From a virus, in the IMG/VR virus record IMGVR_UViG_3300021424_000211, positions 1-25,930 of that record: DNA of 25,930 bases; one strand, 5' to 3'. Shown here in pieces: positions 5,882 to 12,246 of this stretch; position 1 is the first letter of the stretch, and the number at the start of each line of letters is the position of its first letter. The notes under the pieces were generated by a model. That model searched no databases, was not told where the DNA came from, and saw only the letters and a list, made by a program, of their open reading frames with translations. The translations under genes and the position numbers were made by a program.

Positions 5882-6232
5882 TCAACGTTTATTTAATTCT
5901 TCAGCAATAAGTTCAGCGATTAGATTACGTAGTTTTGATTCTTCGATAGATTTTTCTATTCTTTTATCGTCGCCTGTTTTAATTGCGCTGGTAATTTTTC
6001 TAAATCGCATTAACATTTTAGAAATATCAGCGGACATGCCAAGTACGGCGGCTCGCGATACGGGTGTAGAAAAAGACGATTGAATTTCTTGTAACTTCAT
6101 TGCGGCATCATACATCGATTTAACTAAATTGTCGAGTACAACATTACTAGCCGGCGAGACGATCGCTACTTCTTCGCGAATTTTTTTCGTTTTCACTTCT
6201 TTTTTCTTTTTGATTTCTTTACGACTGCCCAA
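5882..6232 (-). CDS. Minus-strand reading frame, probably the -1 frameshift extension of the 6193-6756 gene
   Basis: This 116-residue frame overlaps the gene upstream by 40 bases. Its only start that covers the overlap is TTG at 6232, with no good Shine-Dalgarno. From residue 12 it continues exactly in the -1 frame of an A AAA AAG heptamer in the upstream gene, so it may be made mainly as a fusion: 186 residues of the upstream protein plus about 105 of this one. The frame is helical (residues 35-90), and ends IEESKLRNLIAELIAEELNKR-like, i.e. a Leu/Ile-Ala-Glu repeat resembling the capsid tag but at the C terminus. Function is unknown; a role in the virion or its scaffold is possible. Confidence 0.6.
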   Translation of the reverse strand: MGSRKEIKKKKEVKTKKIREEVAIVSPASNVVLDNLVKSMYDAAMKLQEIQSSFSTPVSRAAVLGMSADISKMLMRFRKITSAIKTGDDKRIEKSIEESKLRNLIAELIAEELNKR

Positions 6233-6756
6233 CTCTTAGACGGGTTTGCAGAGTTTACACGGGCCATCGCCCATTGGTGTTGCGACATGCCTTTTCTTGA
6301 TCCGGACGATGCCCAAGCTGCTAAACCTTTTTTGTATTCTGATTCTACAGAACCCGGAGTCAGACCTCTCTTTTTCGCTTTTTTCTTTAACGTAGCTTTC
6401 GTTTTTGCGCTTAATTCTTCTTGTAGTATTTCGTTTATTAATTCGGCGATGAGTGGCAACAAGTTATTTTCTTCTATCGATTCACGCTTAGCTGATTTTG
6501 AATCAGATCGAGGTTTATTTTCCCACCCGGGTTTTTCTCTTTCGCCTTTTTCCATTTTTTCGCGACGATTATAAGCCCTTTGTATTCTTTCGGGATCGCC
6601 ACTCTCAAGGTCAGCTTTAGTCATGTCGAGTTGTTTATCCCGTTTGCTACCTTCAGGTGCTTTATACTGTTTTGGGTGTTTATTTTTATTTTCTACTAAA
6701 ATTTTTTGCACCATTGTTCGTATATCACTAAGTGTGCTTAAGATCATGTCGTTCAT
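6193..6756 (-). CDS. Phage protein with tag-like internal helix and basic C-terminal domain
   Basis: 187 residues. The N terminus is a hydrophobic helix (MILSTLSDIRTMVQKILVEN), followed by a charged, probably disordered section rich in Lys, Arg and Glu. At about residues 95-118 comes ENNLLPLIAELINEILQEEL, a relative of the shared tag with I-A-E and I-N-E sites. The rest (TKATLKKKAKKRGLTPGSV, then YKKGLAAWASSG, then HQWAMARVNSA) is a small domain of unknown function common in phages. The end KKSKRKKK is encoded by an A-rich tract that holds an A AAA AAG slippery heptamer directly before the stop. Confidence 0.8.
   Translation of the reverse strand: MNDMILSTLSDIRTMVQKILVENKNKHPKQYKAPEGSKRDKQLDMTKADLESGDPERIQRAYNRREKMEKGEREKPGWENKPRSDSKSAKRESIEENNLLPLIAELINEILQEELSAKTKATLKKKAKKRGLTPGSVESEYKKGLAAWASSGSRKGMSQHQWAMARVNSANPSKSWAVVKKSKRKKK
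6199..6205 (-). other. Candidate -1 programmed frameshift site (A AAA AAG)
   Basis: On the minus strand the in-frame codons AGA AAA AAG AAG TGA contain the heptamer A AAA AAG in the correct phase, the same as the E. coli dnaX site. A -1 slip continues with GAA GTG AAA and stays open for about 105 codons to 5882. A clear downstream hairpin or upstream Shine-Dalgarno-like stimulator was not found; only a 4-bp TAGC/GCTA pairing is visible about 30 bases downstream. Confidence 0.5.
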
Positions 6757-6765
6757 AACTTTAAT

Positions 6766-6771
6766 TATACT
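6766..6771 (+). promoter_or_regulatory. -10 element in the divergent gap
   Basis: TATACT at 6766-6771 is centred in the 58-base gap between divergent genes and would drive the gene starting near 6815. No -35 hexamer is evident at the expected distance. Confidence 0.35.
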
Positions 6772-6814
6772 TTAACAAGAAATAAAAACTTTAATTGAAC
6801 AGGTGAAAAAGTCT

Positions 6815-7096
6815 ATGTACAATACTTTCAAGAGGTTTTATATGTCAAATGATAGTTTAGAAGAAAAAACATTACAAGAAGAGACGAAGACAAACACGCA
6901 GAGACAAGAATTGCTTTGCAGAGTTGTCGACGTTGAACTTTCTCTTCTCACAGCATTTAAGCGATTTGTCGAGGAAGAAAAATCTTCGCTTGAAGACATG
7001 ATGAATCTTGCAAGAGAAGAACTCTCTAAGATGGAACTATTCGCACCTAAGGTTACTGACGATACATCTGATGAAGTTCAAATAGAATCAGTCTGA
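6815..7096 (+). CDS. Small helical protein of unknown function
   Basis: About 93 residues. Three starts compete: GTG 6803, ATG 6815 (AGGTG nine bases upstream) and ATG 6842 (AGAGG six bases upstream); I chose 6815. From 6842 the protein reads MSNDSLEEKTLQEE and continues with heptad-like helices (LCRVVDVELSLLTAFKRFVE, then SSLEDMMNLAREELSKM). It is acidic and likely a coiled coil. No domain is recognised. It lies first in the long plus-strand block, with a possible promoter 40 bases upstream. Confidence 0.6.
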   Translation: MYNTFKRFYMSNDSLEEKTLQEETKTNTQRQELLCRVVDVELSLLTAFKRFVEEEKSSLEDMMNLAREELSKMELFAPKVTDDTSDEVQIESV

Positions 7097-7108
7097 CCTA
7101 GTATAACT

Positions 7109-7210
7109 ATGCACACCTATGTCAAGGGATTTTGTGATAGATACGCGTGTGTTGGCAGAAAATTCAAGCATGTTCGTTTAAGAAGATACAATGACAACGG
7201 ACCAAACTGA
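7109..7210 (+). CDS. Possible 33-residue basic peptide
   Basis: ATG at 7109 opens MHTYVKGFCDRYACVGRKF followed by a basic end (KHVRLRRYNDNGPN), with TGA at 7208-7210. The composition is protein-like, and it fills a 94-base gap otherwise without a gene, but there is no Shine-Dalgarno and it overlaps the start of the next gene by 20 bases. TATAAC lies just before the ATG. It may be a real small gene or chance. Confidence 0.3.
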   Translation: MHTYVKGFCDRYACVGRKFKHVRLRRYNDNGPN

Positions 7211-7403
7211 ATTACTAAATGTAGATGCTACCGTAAAGATCGATGCATATCGTGTCATTGATGTTGCAGTTGAGAATGCTATTAGTTATGGCTACTCAAG
7301 AGCTTTTAAGTACACTGATAGCCCAACAAAAGATCATATCATAGATGAAATTCATAGAAGTGTGATGAATAATCTCTGCGATATCTTAAAATTTGACGAG
7401 TGA
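7191..7403 (+). CDS. Small conserved phage protein
   Basis: 70 residues. The segment VIDVAVENAISYGYSRAFKY followed by TDSPTKDHIIDEIHRSVMNN resembles a family of short helical proteins in T4-like phages (pattern: valine-rich helix, G-Y/W-x-R-A, K-Y/H-T-D-x-P-T, then a second helix ending in M-x-x-L-C). No function is known to me. AAGAAG lies eight bases upstream of the ATG. The stop overlaps the GTG start of the following GDLV-family gene (GTGA), so they are probably coupled. Confidence 0.7.
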   Translation: MTTDQTELLNVDATVKIDAYRVIDVAVENAISYGYSRAFKYTDSPTKDHIIDEIHRSVMNNLCDILKFDE

Positions 7404-7747
7404 AGAGAAGAAGACAAGATTTTAGTGTTAATTTTTGTCTTGGCGACTTAGTCAAGGGAGATTTTGACAATGATTTTATCTATACATTTTCAAGAGCTGC
7501 AGAGACTCAACAGGGATCTTTTTGCGGCGACGGACCTAAATTTTGCAGAAATGATGTGGGATTGGTCATCGGAATAATCTCAACACCAGAATCTTTTTAT
7601 TCATCAGGATTCTGTAAATTATTATTTAACTCAGGAGAAGTCGGTTGGTTACCACATCGCTGGCTGATTAGAGTGGATGATGTAAATAAAACTTCTAGAA
7701 TTTTTAAGAGTATTCGCGCGAGCAAAAAGTTAAAGAGTAATGTTTAA
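7400..7747 (+). CDS. GDLV-family protein with N- and C-terminal extensions
   Basis: 115 residues, GTG start in a GTGA overlap with the previous stop. It is a distant copy of the family at 449: FCLGDLVKGDFDND, then FCRNDVGLVIGIIST, then FNSGEVGWLPHRWLIRV. The DVGLV and G-W-x-x-x-x-L order matches copy 1 closely. It has an insertion rich in Phe and Cys (residues 29-50) and a basic C-terminal tail (SIRASKKLKSN). It lies about 5 kb from the main cluster, showing that the family is dispersed as well as tandem. Confidence 0.7.
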   Translation: MKRRRQDFSVNFCLGDLVKGDFDNDFIYTFSRAAETQQGSFCGDGPKFCRNDVGLVIGIISTPESFYSSGFCKLLFNSGEVGWLPHRWLIRVDDVNKTSRIFKSIRASKKLKSNV

Positions 7748-7914
7748 GCAAATCGACAGGGACAAGACAGCGCTGGAAAGACAGCGCTCAGAACGCTTGA
7801 CATGTTATGACACAATTGCTCAGGTCTATCTGTGCAAGCAATCACCCAAGAGTTAAGTTAGGCTCATTGATCTTCACACCAGCGTGAGTTTGCTTCATAA
7901 TTATTTTCTATCAA

Positions 7915-7923
7915 TGTTATAAT
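7915..7923 (+). promoter_or_regulatory. Extended -10 promoter before isocitrate lyase; description of gap 7748-7953
   Basis: TGTTATAAT is a perfect extended -10 lying 30 bases before the ATG at 7954. No -35 hexamer sits at a normal distance (TTGCTT at 7890 is 22 bases away). The remaining gap holds no convincing gene. It contains AGCGCT twice (7769-7774 and 7783-7788), each self-complementary and so also able to pair as a 6-bp hairpin, within a direct repeat of GACAGCGCT. It could be an operator, but nothing proves it. Confidence 0.45.
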
Positions 7924-7953
7924 TTTTAAACTAATGCGATAGTATTCAACAAC

Positions 7954-9198
7954 ATGAAAGACAGATTTACCGGAATCAAAAAGTTGTATAGTAACGAAGA
8001 CGTTGCACGCCTCCGCGGAAAAACCAGGGTAGAACATACCCTAGCAAGATTAGGCGCAGAAAGGCTTTGGAAATTGATAAATGAAAAGCCTTATGTTCAC
8101 GCTCTAGGAGCATCAACAGGTGCTATGGCTGTCCAACAAGTAAAAGCAGGACTGGATGCGATCTATCTTTCTGGGTGGCAAGTCGCAGCTGATGCTAACT
8201 TGTCAGGAAACACATACCCAGATCAAAGCTTATATCCCGCAAACAGCGTTCCATCCATCGTAAAAAGAATCAATAGTGCGCTGCTAAGAGCAGAACAAAT
8301 TGATCACGCAGAAAACAAGAACAGCGATAAACACTGGTTAGCTCCGATTGTAGCAGATGCAGAAGCAGGATTCGGAGGACCCTTGAACGCTTTTGAATTA
8401 ATGAAAGCTATGATTGAAGCCGGCGCAGCTGCAGTACATTGGGAAGATCAACTAGCATCTGAAAAGAAGTGCGGTCACCTCGGAGGAAAAGTCCTCGTTC
8501 CAACATCACAATTTATTCGGACTCTTACTGCAGCTCGTTTAGCAGCTGATGTCATGGATGTTCCCACCGTGATCATTGCACGAACAGATGCAGAGTCTGC
8601 AAATTTAATCACAAGCGATGTTGATCCATACGATCATGACTACATCGAAGCAGGCAAACGTACACCCGAAGGGTTCCATTACCTCTGCAGGACAGGAATG
8701 GAAAGATGCGTTGCGAGAGGTCTAGCATATGCTCCTTACGCTGACATGCTCTGGATGGAAACTTCAACACCTGACCTAGAAGAAGCAAGGGTCTTCGCGG
8801 AAGGCATTCATGCAAAATTTCCAGGTAAACCTTTAGCATACAATTGCTCGCCGTCTTTCAATTGGAAGAAGAATCTTGACGATGCAACCATCGCAAAGTT
8901 CCAAAGAGAACTTGGAGCCATGGGCTACAAATTCCAGTTCGTGACATTAGCAGGATTCCATTCACTTAACCATGGAATGTTCGAACTAGCTAGAAAGTAC
9001 AGAGATCATGGAATGTCTGCTTATTCAGAGCTTCAACAAGCGGAATTTGATTCTGAACAGTTTGGATACACTGCTACAAAACATCAACGTGAAGTTGGAA
9101 CAGGTTACTTTGACGAGGTATCAAAAGTAATCTCAGGTGGTAATTCTTCAACTCTAGCGCTTAAAGAATCAACAGAAGCACGCCAGTTTGATAAGTAA
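7954..9198 (+). CDS. aceA: Isocitrate lyase
   Basis: 414 residues, close to the 434 of E. coli AceA and apparently complete. It splits isocitrate into succinate and glyoxylate, the first step of the glyoxylate shunt. The catalytic loop [14 protein letters not shown] holds the active-site Cys173. Other family blocks are [68 protein letters not shown] and [10 protein letters not shown], all intact, so the enzyme should be active. The N terminus is about 15 residues shorter than E. coli. No malate synthase is in the window. A perfect extended -10 lies upstream, suggesting transcription by the host polymerase. In a phage it would be an auxiliary metabolic gene redirecting acetate- or fatty-acid-derived carbon. 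Confidence 0.96.
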   Translation: MKDRFTGIKKLYSNEDVARLRGKTRVEHTLARLGAERLWKLINEKPYVHALGASTGAMAVQQVKAGLDAIYLSGWQVAADANLSGNTYPDQSLYPANSVPSIVKRINSALLRAEQIDHAENKNSDKHWLAPIVADAEAGFGGPLNAFELMKAMIEAGAAAVHWEDQLASEKKCGHLGGKVLVPTSQFIRTLTAARLAADVMDVPTVIIARTDAESANLITSDVDPYDHDYIEAGKRTPEGFHYLCRTGMERCVARGLAYAPYADMLWMETSTPDLEEARVFAEGIHAKFPGKPLAYNCSPSFNWKKNLDDATIAKFQRELGAMGYKFQFVTLAGFHSLNHGMFELARKYRDHGMSAYSELQQAEFDSEQFGYTATKHQREVGTGYFDEVSKVISGGNSSTLALKESTEARQFDK

Positions 9199-9202
9199 TA
9201 GC

Positions 9203-9529
9203 ATGAGACTATTAAAGGGATTATCAACAACACTATTTGTCGCTACAGCAGCAGGTTGCATAACTCAACTCGGCACTGTGCCGCTTCAAGACGACAATGA
9301 GAAATCTGTAGATAAATCTTCAGTTTCTCCCGCGCATCAAGAAGAGAAACAGAGCTTAGATGACTGTGGTTATCAAGAGATAGTTGTTGATAATCCTGAT
9401 AAAACCAAGACTATCATTGTCGTACCGCTCGAATGTGTAGACGAACCTGTAGATATTGTTTGCGATCCTGATCTAGAAGATCCCACTAAACAATATGAAG
9501 TTGGTGCTACAGAAAAGATTAATCTTTGA
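9203..9529 (+). CDS. Small lipoprotein
   Basis: 108 residues from ATG 9203, chosen because it gives a clean signal peptide: MRLLKGLSTTLFVATAAGC with the lipobox A-A-G-C. The mature part is acidic and has four further Cys residues, including YQEIVVDNPDKTKTIIVVPL and then ECVDEPVDIVCDPD. The Cys pattern suggests disulphides and a periplasmic or surface location. It is too long and of the wrong composition for an Rz1 spanin. It starts five bases after the isocitrate lyase stop, so they probably share a message. No family is recognised. Confidence 0.65.
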   Translation: MRLLKGLSTTLFVATAAGCITQLGTVPLQDDNEKSVDKSSVSPAHQEEKQSLDDCGYQEIVVDNPDKTKTIIVVPLECVDEPVDIVCDPDLEDPTKQYEVGATEKINL

Positions 9530-9638
9530 TGTACAGCCACCGCATAAATGCAGAAGCTAGAGCAAGTCCAAGAAAAATCTTAAATAATAACTCGAGAAAC
9601 ACGTCGAACAAATTTTGAAATATCTTTTCCAAGTTCAT
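9519..9638 (-). CDS. Tiny membrane protein on the minus strand
   Basis: A 39-residue frame, ATG on the minus strand at 9638 and TAA at 9519-9521. It reads MNLEKIFQNLFDVFLELLF, then KIFLGLALASAFMRWLYIKD. The central run KIFLGLALASAFM is hydrophobic enough to span a membrane, flanked by an amphipathic helix. It overlaps the 3' end of the convergent lipoprotein gene by 11 bases. No Shine-Dalgarno is seen. The composition and the filling of an otherwise empty stretch support it; the small size keeps it uncertain. Confidence 0.4.
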   Translation of the reverse strand: MNLEKIFQNLFDVFLELLFKIFLGLALASAFMRWLYIKD

Positions 9639-9660
9639 GTAAATATGTAATAATCAAGAC

Positions 9661-9830
9661 ATGGTCGCTGTGGGTGATTTAGTTCTTTATCCTAAAATTT
9701 AGATGAACAAATTATTATGACTGTAGTTAGAGTCTCATCTAATGATGTCTATCAACTCTGCAACCTCTTGTCCTGCGACGGCACGATGCTAAAAGAAATT
9801 TGGATAGGCTGCCTTCAAATTATTTTCTGA
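9661..9830 (+). pseudogene. Broken GDLV-family copy (frameshift)
   Basis: ATG at 9661 gives MVAVGDLVLYPKI and then TAG. The -1 frame picks up at once with NLDEQIIMTVVRVSSNDVYQ, then LSCDGTMLKEIWIG, ending at TGA 9828-9830. Joined, these match copy 7 at 2280 (VIIGTVLSIEHNSS, VYQVKILTNEGSIWESWI). A one-base change in the run CCTAAAATTT (9691-9700) would explain the break. The local sequence does not fit a standard -1 slippery heptamer, so a mutation or sequencing error is more likely than programmed frameshifting. An ATG at 9717 could still allow the second half to be made. Confidence 0.65.
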
Positions 9831-9917
9831 ATAAAGACATAATCTTAAAAATCTTTAATGTTTTTTAGGACTAAATCTCTCTGTGTTAGACATACTTAAA
9901 GCTCGGAAGACGCACGT

Positions 9918-10103
9918 ATGTCATCCCGAAAAGAAGAACTTGTTGAGCAGCTTGAGATCATCAGTGCTCAGATAAATCAATTGAGAAAAATTGCTTCAAA
10001 AAACAGCAAGGAAGCTAAAGAAAAATCTCGACTGATGAAACTCATGACCGCGTTGATCATCGAACTAGACTCCTTGAAAGATCCCGAAGATTCAGAAGAT
10101 TAA
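9918..10103 (+). CDS. Small coiled-coil protein
   Basis: 61 residues, nearly all helical: SSRKEELVEQLEIISAQINQ, then LRKIASKNSKEAKEKSRL, then a second helix and an acidic end (DPEDSED). The heptad spacing of Leu and Ile suggests a coiled-coil hairpin. The sequence LRKIA resembles the tag motif but lies internally and lacks the I-x-E site. It has no recognised family. The spacer before it (9831-9917) is AT-rich, with CATACT about 28 bases upstream as a weak -10. Confidence 0.55.
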   Translation: MSSRKEELVEQLEIISAQINQLRKIASKNSKEAKEKSRLMKLMTALIIELDSLKDPEDSED

Positions 10104-10154
10104 TTTGATTTTACTGAGTGTACTTTTGTTTCTTCAAAGCGTTTAATAGACTAC

Positions 10155-10715
10155 ATGACTAATCTTGAGAAACCGATTCCTAGAAATTTATTTTTAGCGC
10201 AACAAGTCGACCAAGACACAATGAACGTGCTATCAAAATCGATCTTGGAGATTCGTGAGCACGACGTGCATCTTGAAGGGTATTTTAAGTTACACGATTT
10301 AGAATATAAGCCGAAGCCCATCATTATACACATCGACTCGTATGGTGGCGCAGTCTATCAGTGTTTTGGTCTGCTGTCTATCATGAAGTCAAACGGAACA
10401 CCAGTCAATACTGTTGTTACAGGATGCGCCATGTCTTGTGGATTTATGATCGCAATTCACGGCGCGCATCGATCAATTCATAAGTACGGCACAATGATGT
10501 ACCACCAAGTGAGTTCGGCTGTTTGGGGGAAAGTTGCAGAGATGGAAGAGGATTTAATTGAAACTAAGCGCCTTCAGAAACAAATTGAAGAGATGACACT
10601 CGGTAACACAAAGATCACTAAAGAAAAATTACAAAAGGTCTACAAGAGAAAGCAGGACTGGTACATCGACGCAAAAAACGCGCTCAAATGGGGCTGTGTC
10701 GACGAGATTGTCTAG
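10155..10715 (+). CDS. clpP: ClpP-like serine protease
   Basis: 186 residues, close to bacterial ClpP (about 195-205). The catalytic triad is visible: Ser94 in GCAMSCGFM, His117 in TMMYHQVSS, and Asp172 in WYIDAKNALKWGCVDEIV. The oxyanion-region strand (IIIHIDSYGGAV) matches the ClpP/SDH fold. Many phages carry ClpP-like genes; some act in head maturation and others are thought to work with host Clp ATPases. No Clp ATPase is nearby, and it is not next to a portal or capsid gene, so either role is possible. It could be the protease that cuts the I-x-E tags described here, but that is speculation. Confidence 0.88.
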   Translation: MTNLEKPIPRNLFLAQQVDQDTMNVLSKSILEIREHDVHLEGYFKLHDLEYKPKPIIIHIDSYGGAVYQCFGLLSIMKSNGTPVNTVVTGCAMSCGFMIAIHGAHRSIHKYGTMMYHQVSSAVWGKVAEMEEDLIETKRLQKQIEEMTLGNTKITKEKLQKVYKRKQDWYIDAKNALKWGCVDEIV

Positions 10716-10761
10716 CAGCTATCTATTAAATTCTCTTAATTAAGACGTGGTTTTTTGTGTT

Positions 10762-10866
10762 CTATTTTTTAGATTTTTTCATGGTTCCATCAATGCTCAG
10801 CGTTCCAATGAATATAAAAAACGCAGTTGAGACAATGAAGAAACCAGCTGCTAATGTTAAAATCAT
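10762..10866 (-). CDS. Tiny membrane protein on the minus strand; description of gap 10716-11068
   Basis: A 34-residue frame, ATG at 10866 on the minus strand, TAG at 10762-10764. It reads MILTLAAGFFIVSTAFFIFI, then GTLSIDGTMKKSKK: a single transmembrane helix with a basic cytoplasmic end. It lies in a 353-base gap that otherwise holds only AT-rich sequence and the palindrome CTTAATTAAG (10738-10747). There is no strong Shine-Dalgarno. It resembles the 39-residue protein at 9519 in size and orientation. Small phage membrane proteins of this kind are often lysis or superinfection factors. Confidence 0.42.
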   Translation of the reverse strand: MILTLAAGFFIVSTAFFIFIGTLSIDGTMKKSKK

Positions 10867-11028
10867 GCATCTTTATTTATTCTGCGGATTTTAAATTGAC
10901 AATTTTAGATGCAAGTTTTTGCATGGGCATTGTAGATTCTATCTATCTTAAAAAATGTATTAACATCTAATAAGACGCAGGATGCTTCATATCTACACTT
11001 AATTAATATATTATATGCGCAGGTGAAA

Positions 11029-11047
11029 CTGAGGATGAAGCCCTCAG
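11029..11047 (+). promoter_or_regulatory. Leader hairpin before the 11069 gene
   Basis: CTGAGG (11029-11034) pairs with CCTCAG (11042-11047) around a 7-base loop, 21 bases upstream of the ATG at 11069. The upstream sequence is AT-rich with several -10-like hexamers near 11005-11015. There is no T tract, so it is not a terminator. It may affect translation or message stability. Confidence 0.3.
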
Positions 11048-11068
11048 AAGTAACCCACTTATCTTGCT

Positions 11069-11848
11069 ATGACAACGACCCAATTCCCAGAAAATCTAAA
11101 GAGTAGAGAGATCTTCATCTTTGATCAGATCTTGGCAGGCAATTTTGAGGCGATGTGGACCGAGATCACCCACTACGTAGATGGTAAAGAAGTCAAACTT
11201 CACGTAATGGAAGACGCGCTCTTTGTGGGTGGTGTCCGAGTCAATGTGTCTGCAAATCTTGAGCAAAAAATTGCTGATCTTTTCGACGCATCTCTGCCCA
11301 CCGCGATGGTAGCTGACATGATGTACTTATCTGCCATTAGAAAAATTGGGCCGTGTCCAATGCCTATCTCATCTACTGTGAGCGCAATGACTACTCATTC
11401 TAATGCTGTAACAAAACAGTTGACCTCACAGATAGGTCTTGCATCTACTACCGGCAAGCACTGGATTTTAGACAAGAAGCTTGAACTTAATCCGAAAAGA
11501 GCGTGTAATTACGGCTGGCACTTCACGGGCCCAACATACAAGGGAATTAAGGGGTATCCTGCTGCATCGAAGATCGCAAGCAAGATTGCAAATGTGATTC
11601 AGCCTAACGCGATCGCCCACGATGCCCTACACACAGATTACTCTCAAGTGTGTCAGCTAGTTTCTCAGCGCTGTTGGATCAATGGCTCTGAGCAGCGCTT
11701 CTCTGATGTCGTAAAAGATCCACAACTTGCCAAGCTAGTATCACATACGGGTGCTCTTAAATTCGACAGACAACCCGGTACTGCACTCTACACAGGATGC
11801 AAGCTCACGCTGCCTTTTAGAATTCCTGCTTCTTGTCCCGCTGTATAG
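11069..11848 (+). CDS. Conserved protein of unknown function (bacterial-type)
   Basis: 259 residues. The second half, with NYGWHFTGPTYKGIKGYP, then IQPNAIAHDALHTDYSQVCQ, then LVSQRCWINGSEQRFSDVV and LVSHTGALKF, follows a pattern I recall from uncharacterised bacterial and phage proteins (GWH...PIQP...DYSHG-RLVS...V-DG...DVL-DP-LA-LLSDEG). The first half carries LPTAMVADMMYLSAIRKI, also part of that pattern. Conserved His and Asp residues suggest an enzyme, perhaps a hydrolase, but none is proven. There is no signal peptide. It follows a leader hairpin and precedes the zinc-ribbon gene by seven bases, so the two are probably co-transcribed. Confidence 0.7.
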   Translation: MTTTQFPENLKSREIFIFDQILAGNFEAMWTEITHYVDGKEVKLHVMEDALFVGGVRVNVSANLEQKIADLFDASLPTAMVADMMYLSAIRKIGPCPMPISSTVSAMTTHSNAVTKQLTSQIGLASTTGKHWILDKKLELNPKRACNYGWHFTGPTYKGIKGYPAASKIASKIANVIQPNAIAHDALHTDYSQVCQLVSQRCWINGSEQRFSDVVKDPQLAKLVSHTGALKFDRQPGTALYTGCKLTLPFRIPASCPAV

Positions 11849-11855
11849 GTGAACC

Positions 11856-12050
11856 ATGCCAACGTACGACTACGGTTGCTTAGTTTGCAACAAAGAGTTT
11901 GAAGTTCAACAATCAATTAAAGACGAAAAGGGTGCTGAGTGTCCGCACTGCAAGACATTCTCCTGCAATCGCCTCATTTCTAAGGGAACTTCTTTCACTT
12001 TGAAGGGAACTGGGTGGGCCGCAGACAACTATACGTCTTCTAAGACTTAG
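11856..12050 (+). CDS. FmdB-type zinc-ribbon protein
   Basis: 64 residues. MPTYDYGCLVCNKEFEVQQS and then GAECPHCKTFSCNRLISKG give two C-x-x-C pairs that should hold one zinc, in the order and spacing of the FmdB family (MP-x-Y-x-Y-x-C-x-x-C). Family members are small proteins found widely in bacteria and phages; a link to amidase regulation gave the name, but their function is generally unknown. GTGAAC lies just before the ATG and the gene follows its neighbour by seven bases. Confidence 0.85.
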   Translation: MPTYDYGCLVCNKEFEVQQSIKDEKGAECPHCKTFSCNRLISKGTSFTLKGTGWAADNYTSSKT

Positions 12051-12070
12051 ATCACACAAGAAAAATTAGC

Positions 12071-12100
12071 TTGTAAAGAACTAAAGACTTAGATTAGTAT
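12071..12100 (+). promoter_or_regulatory. Weak promoter candidate before the tRNA
   Basis: TTGTAA (12071-12076) and TAGTAT (12095-12100) are separated by 18 bases, each matching 4 of 6 consensus positions. Transcription would start around 12107, 38 bases before the tRNA. Evidence is weak in this AT-rich stretch. Confidence 0.25.
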
Positions 12101-12144
12101 TGCTAATATCTGGTGGAAAGGAAACAAACCAACAGATAAGACAC

Positions 12145-12229
12145 GCAACGGAAGTCGTATCGGTGGCAGACATCAATCTCATAAATTGAAGGAGAAATCC
12201 CCTTGTGGGTTCGAGTCCCACCCGTTGCA
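12145..12229 (+). tRNA. Class II tRNA with CAU anticodon (likely tRNA-Ile2 function)
   Basis: 85 bases. Acceptor GCAACGG (12145-12151) pairs perfectly with CCGTTGC (12222-12228); discriminator A12229. D stem GTC/GAC (12154-12156, 12169-12171) with GG in its loop. Anticodon stem TCAAT/ATTGA (12173-12177, 12185-12189) and loop CTCATAA, with anticodon CAT at 12180-12182 and U33. Variable region 12190-12204 is 15 bases and can form a small stem (AAGG/CCTT). T stem GTGGG/CCCAC with loop TTCGAGT. CCA is not encoded. The three-base D stem, long variable arm and T arm look like tRNA-Leu, including T4 tRNA-Leu, yet the anticodon is CAU, as in Met or Ile2. The adjacent TilS gene suggests C34 becomes lysidine and the tRNA reads AUA. 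Confidence 0.88.
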
Positions 12230-12246
12230 CTAAAAACGAGGATATC

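Noticed and set aside
7769-7788. Two AGCGCT copies as a terminator or attachment site
   Set aside because: There is no T tract, only one pair of copies, and no recombinase gene nearby; the hexamer is its own complement, so hairpin and direct repeat cannot be told apart.
12205-12246. Upstream GTG start for TilS inside the tRNA
   Set aside because: It would place coding sequence over the T arm and acceptor stem of a complete tRNA; ATG 12247 has a good Shine-Dalgarno and fits the family's N terminus.
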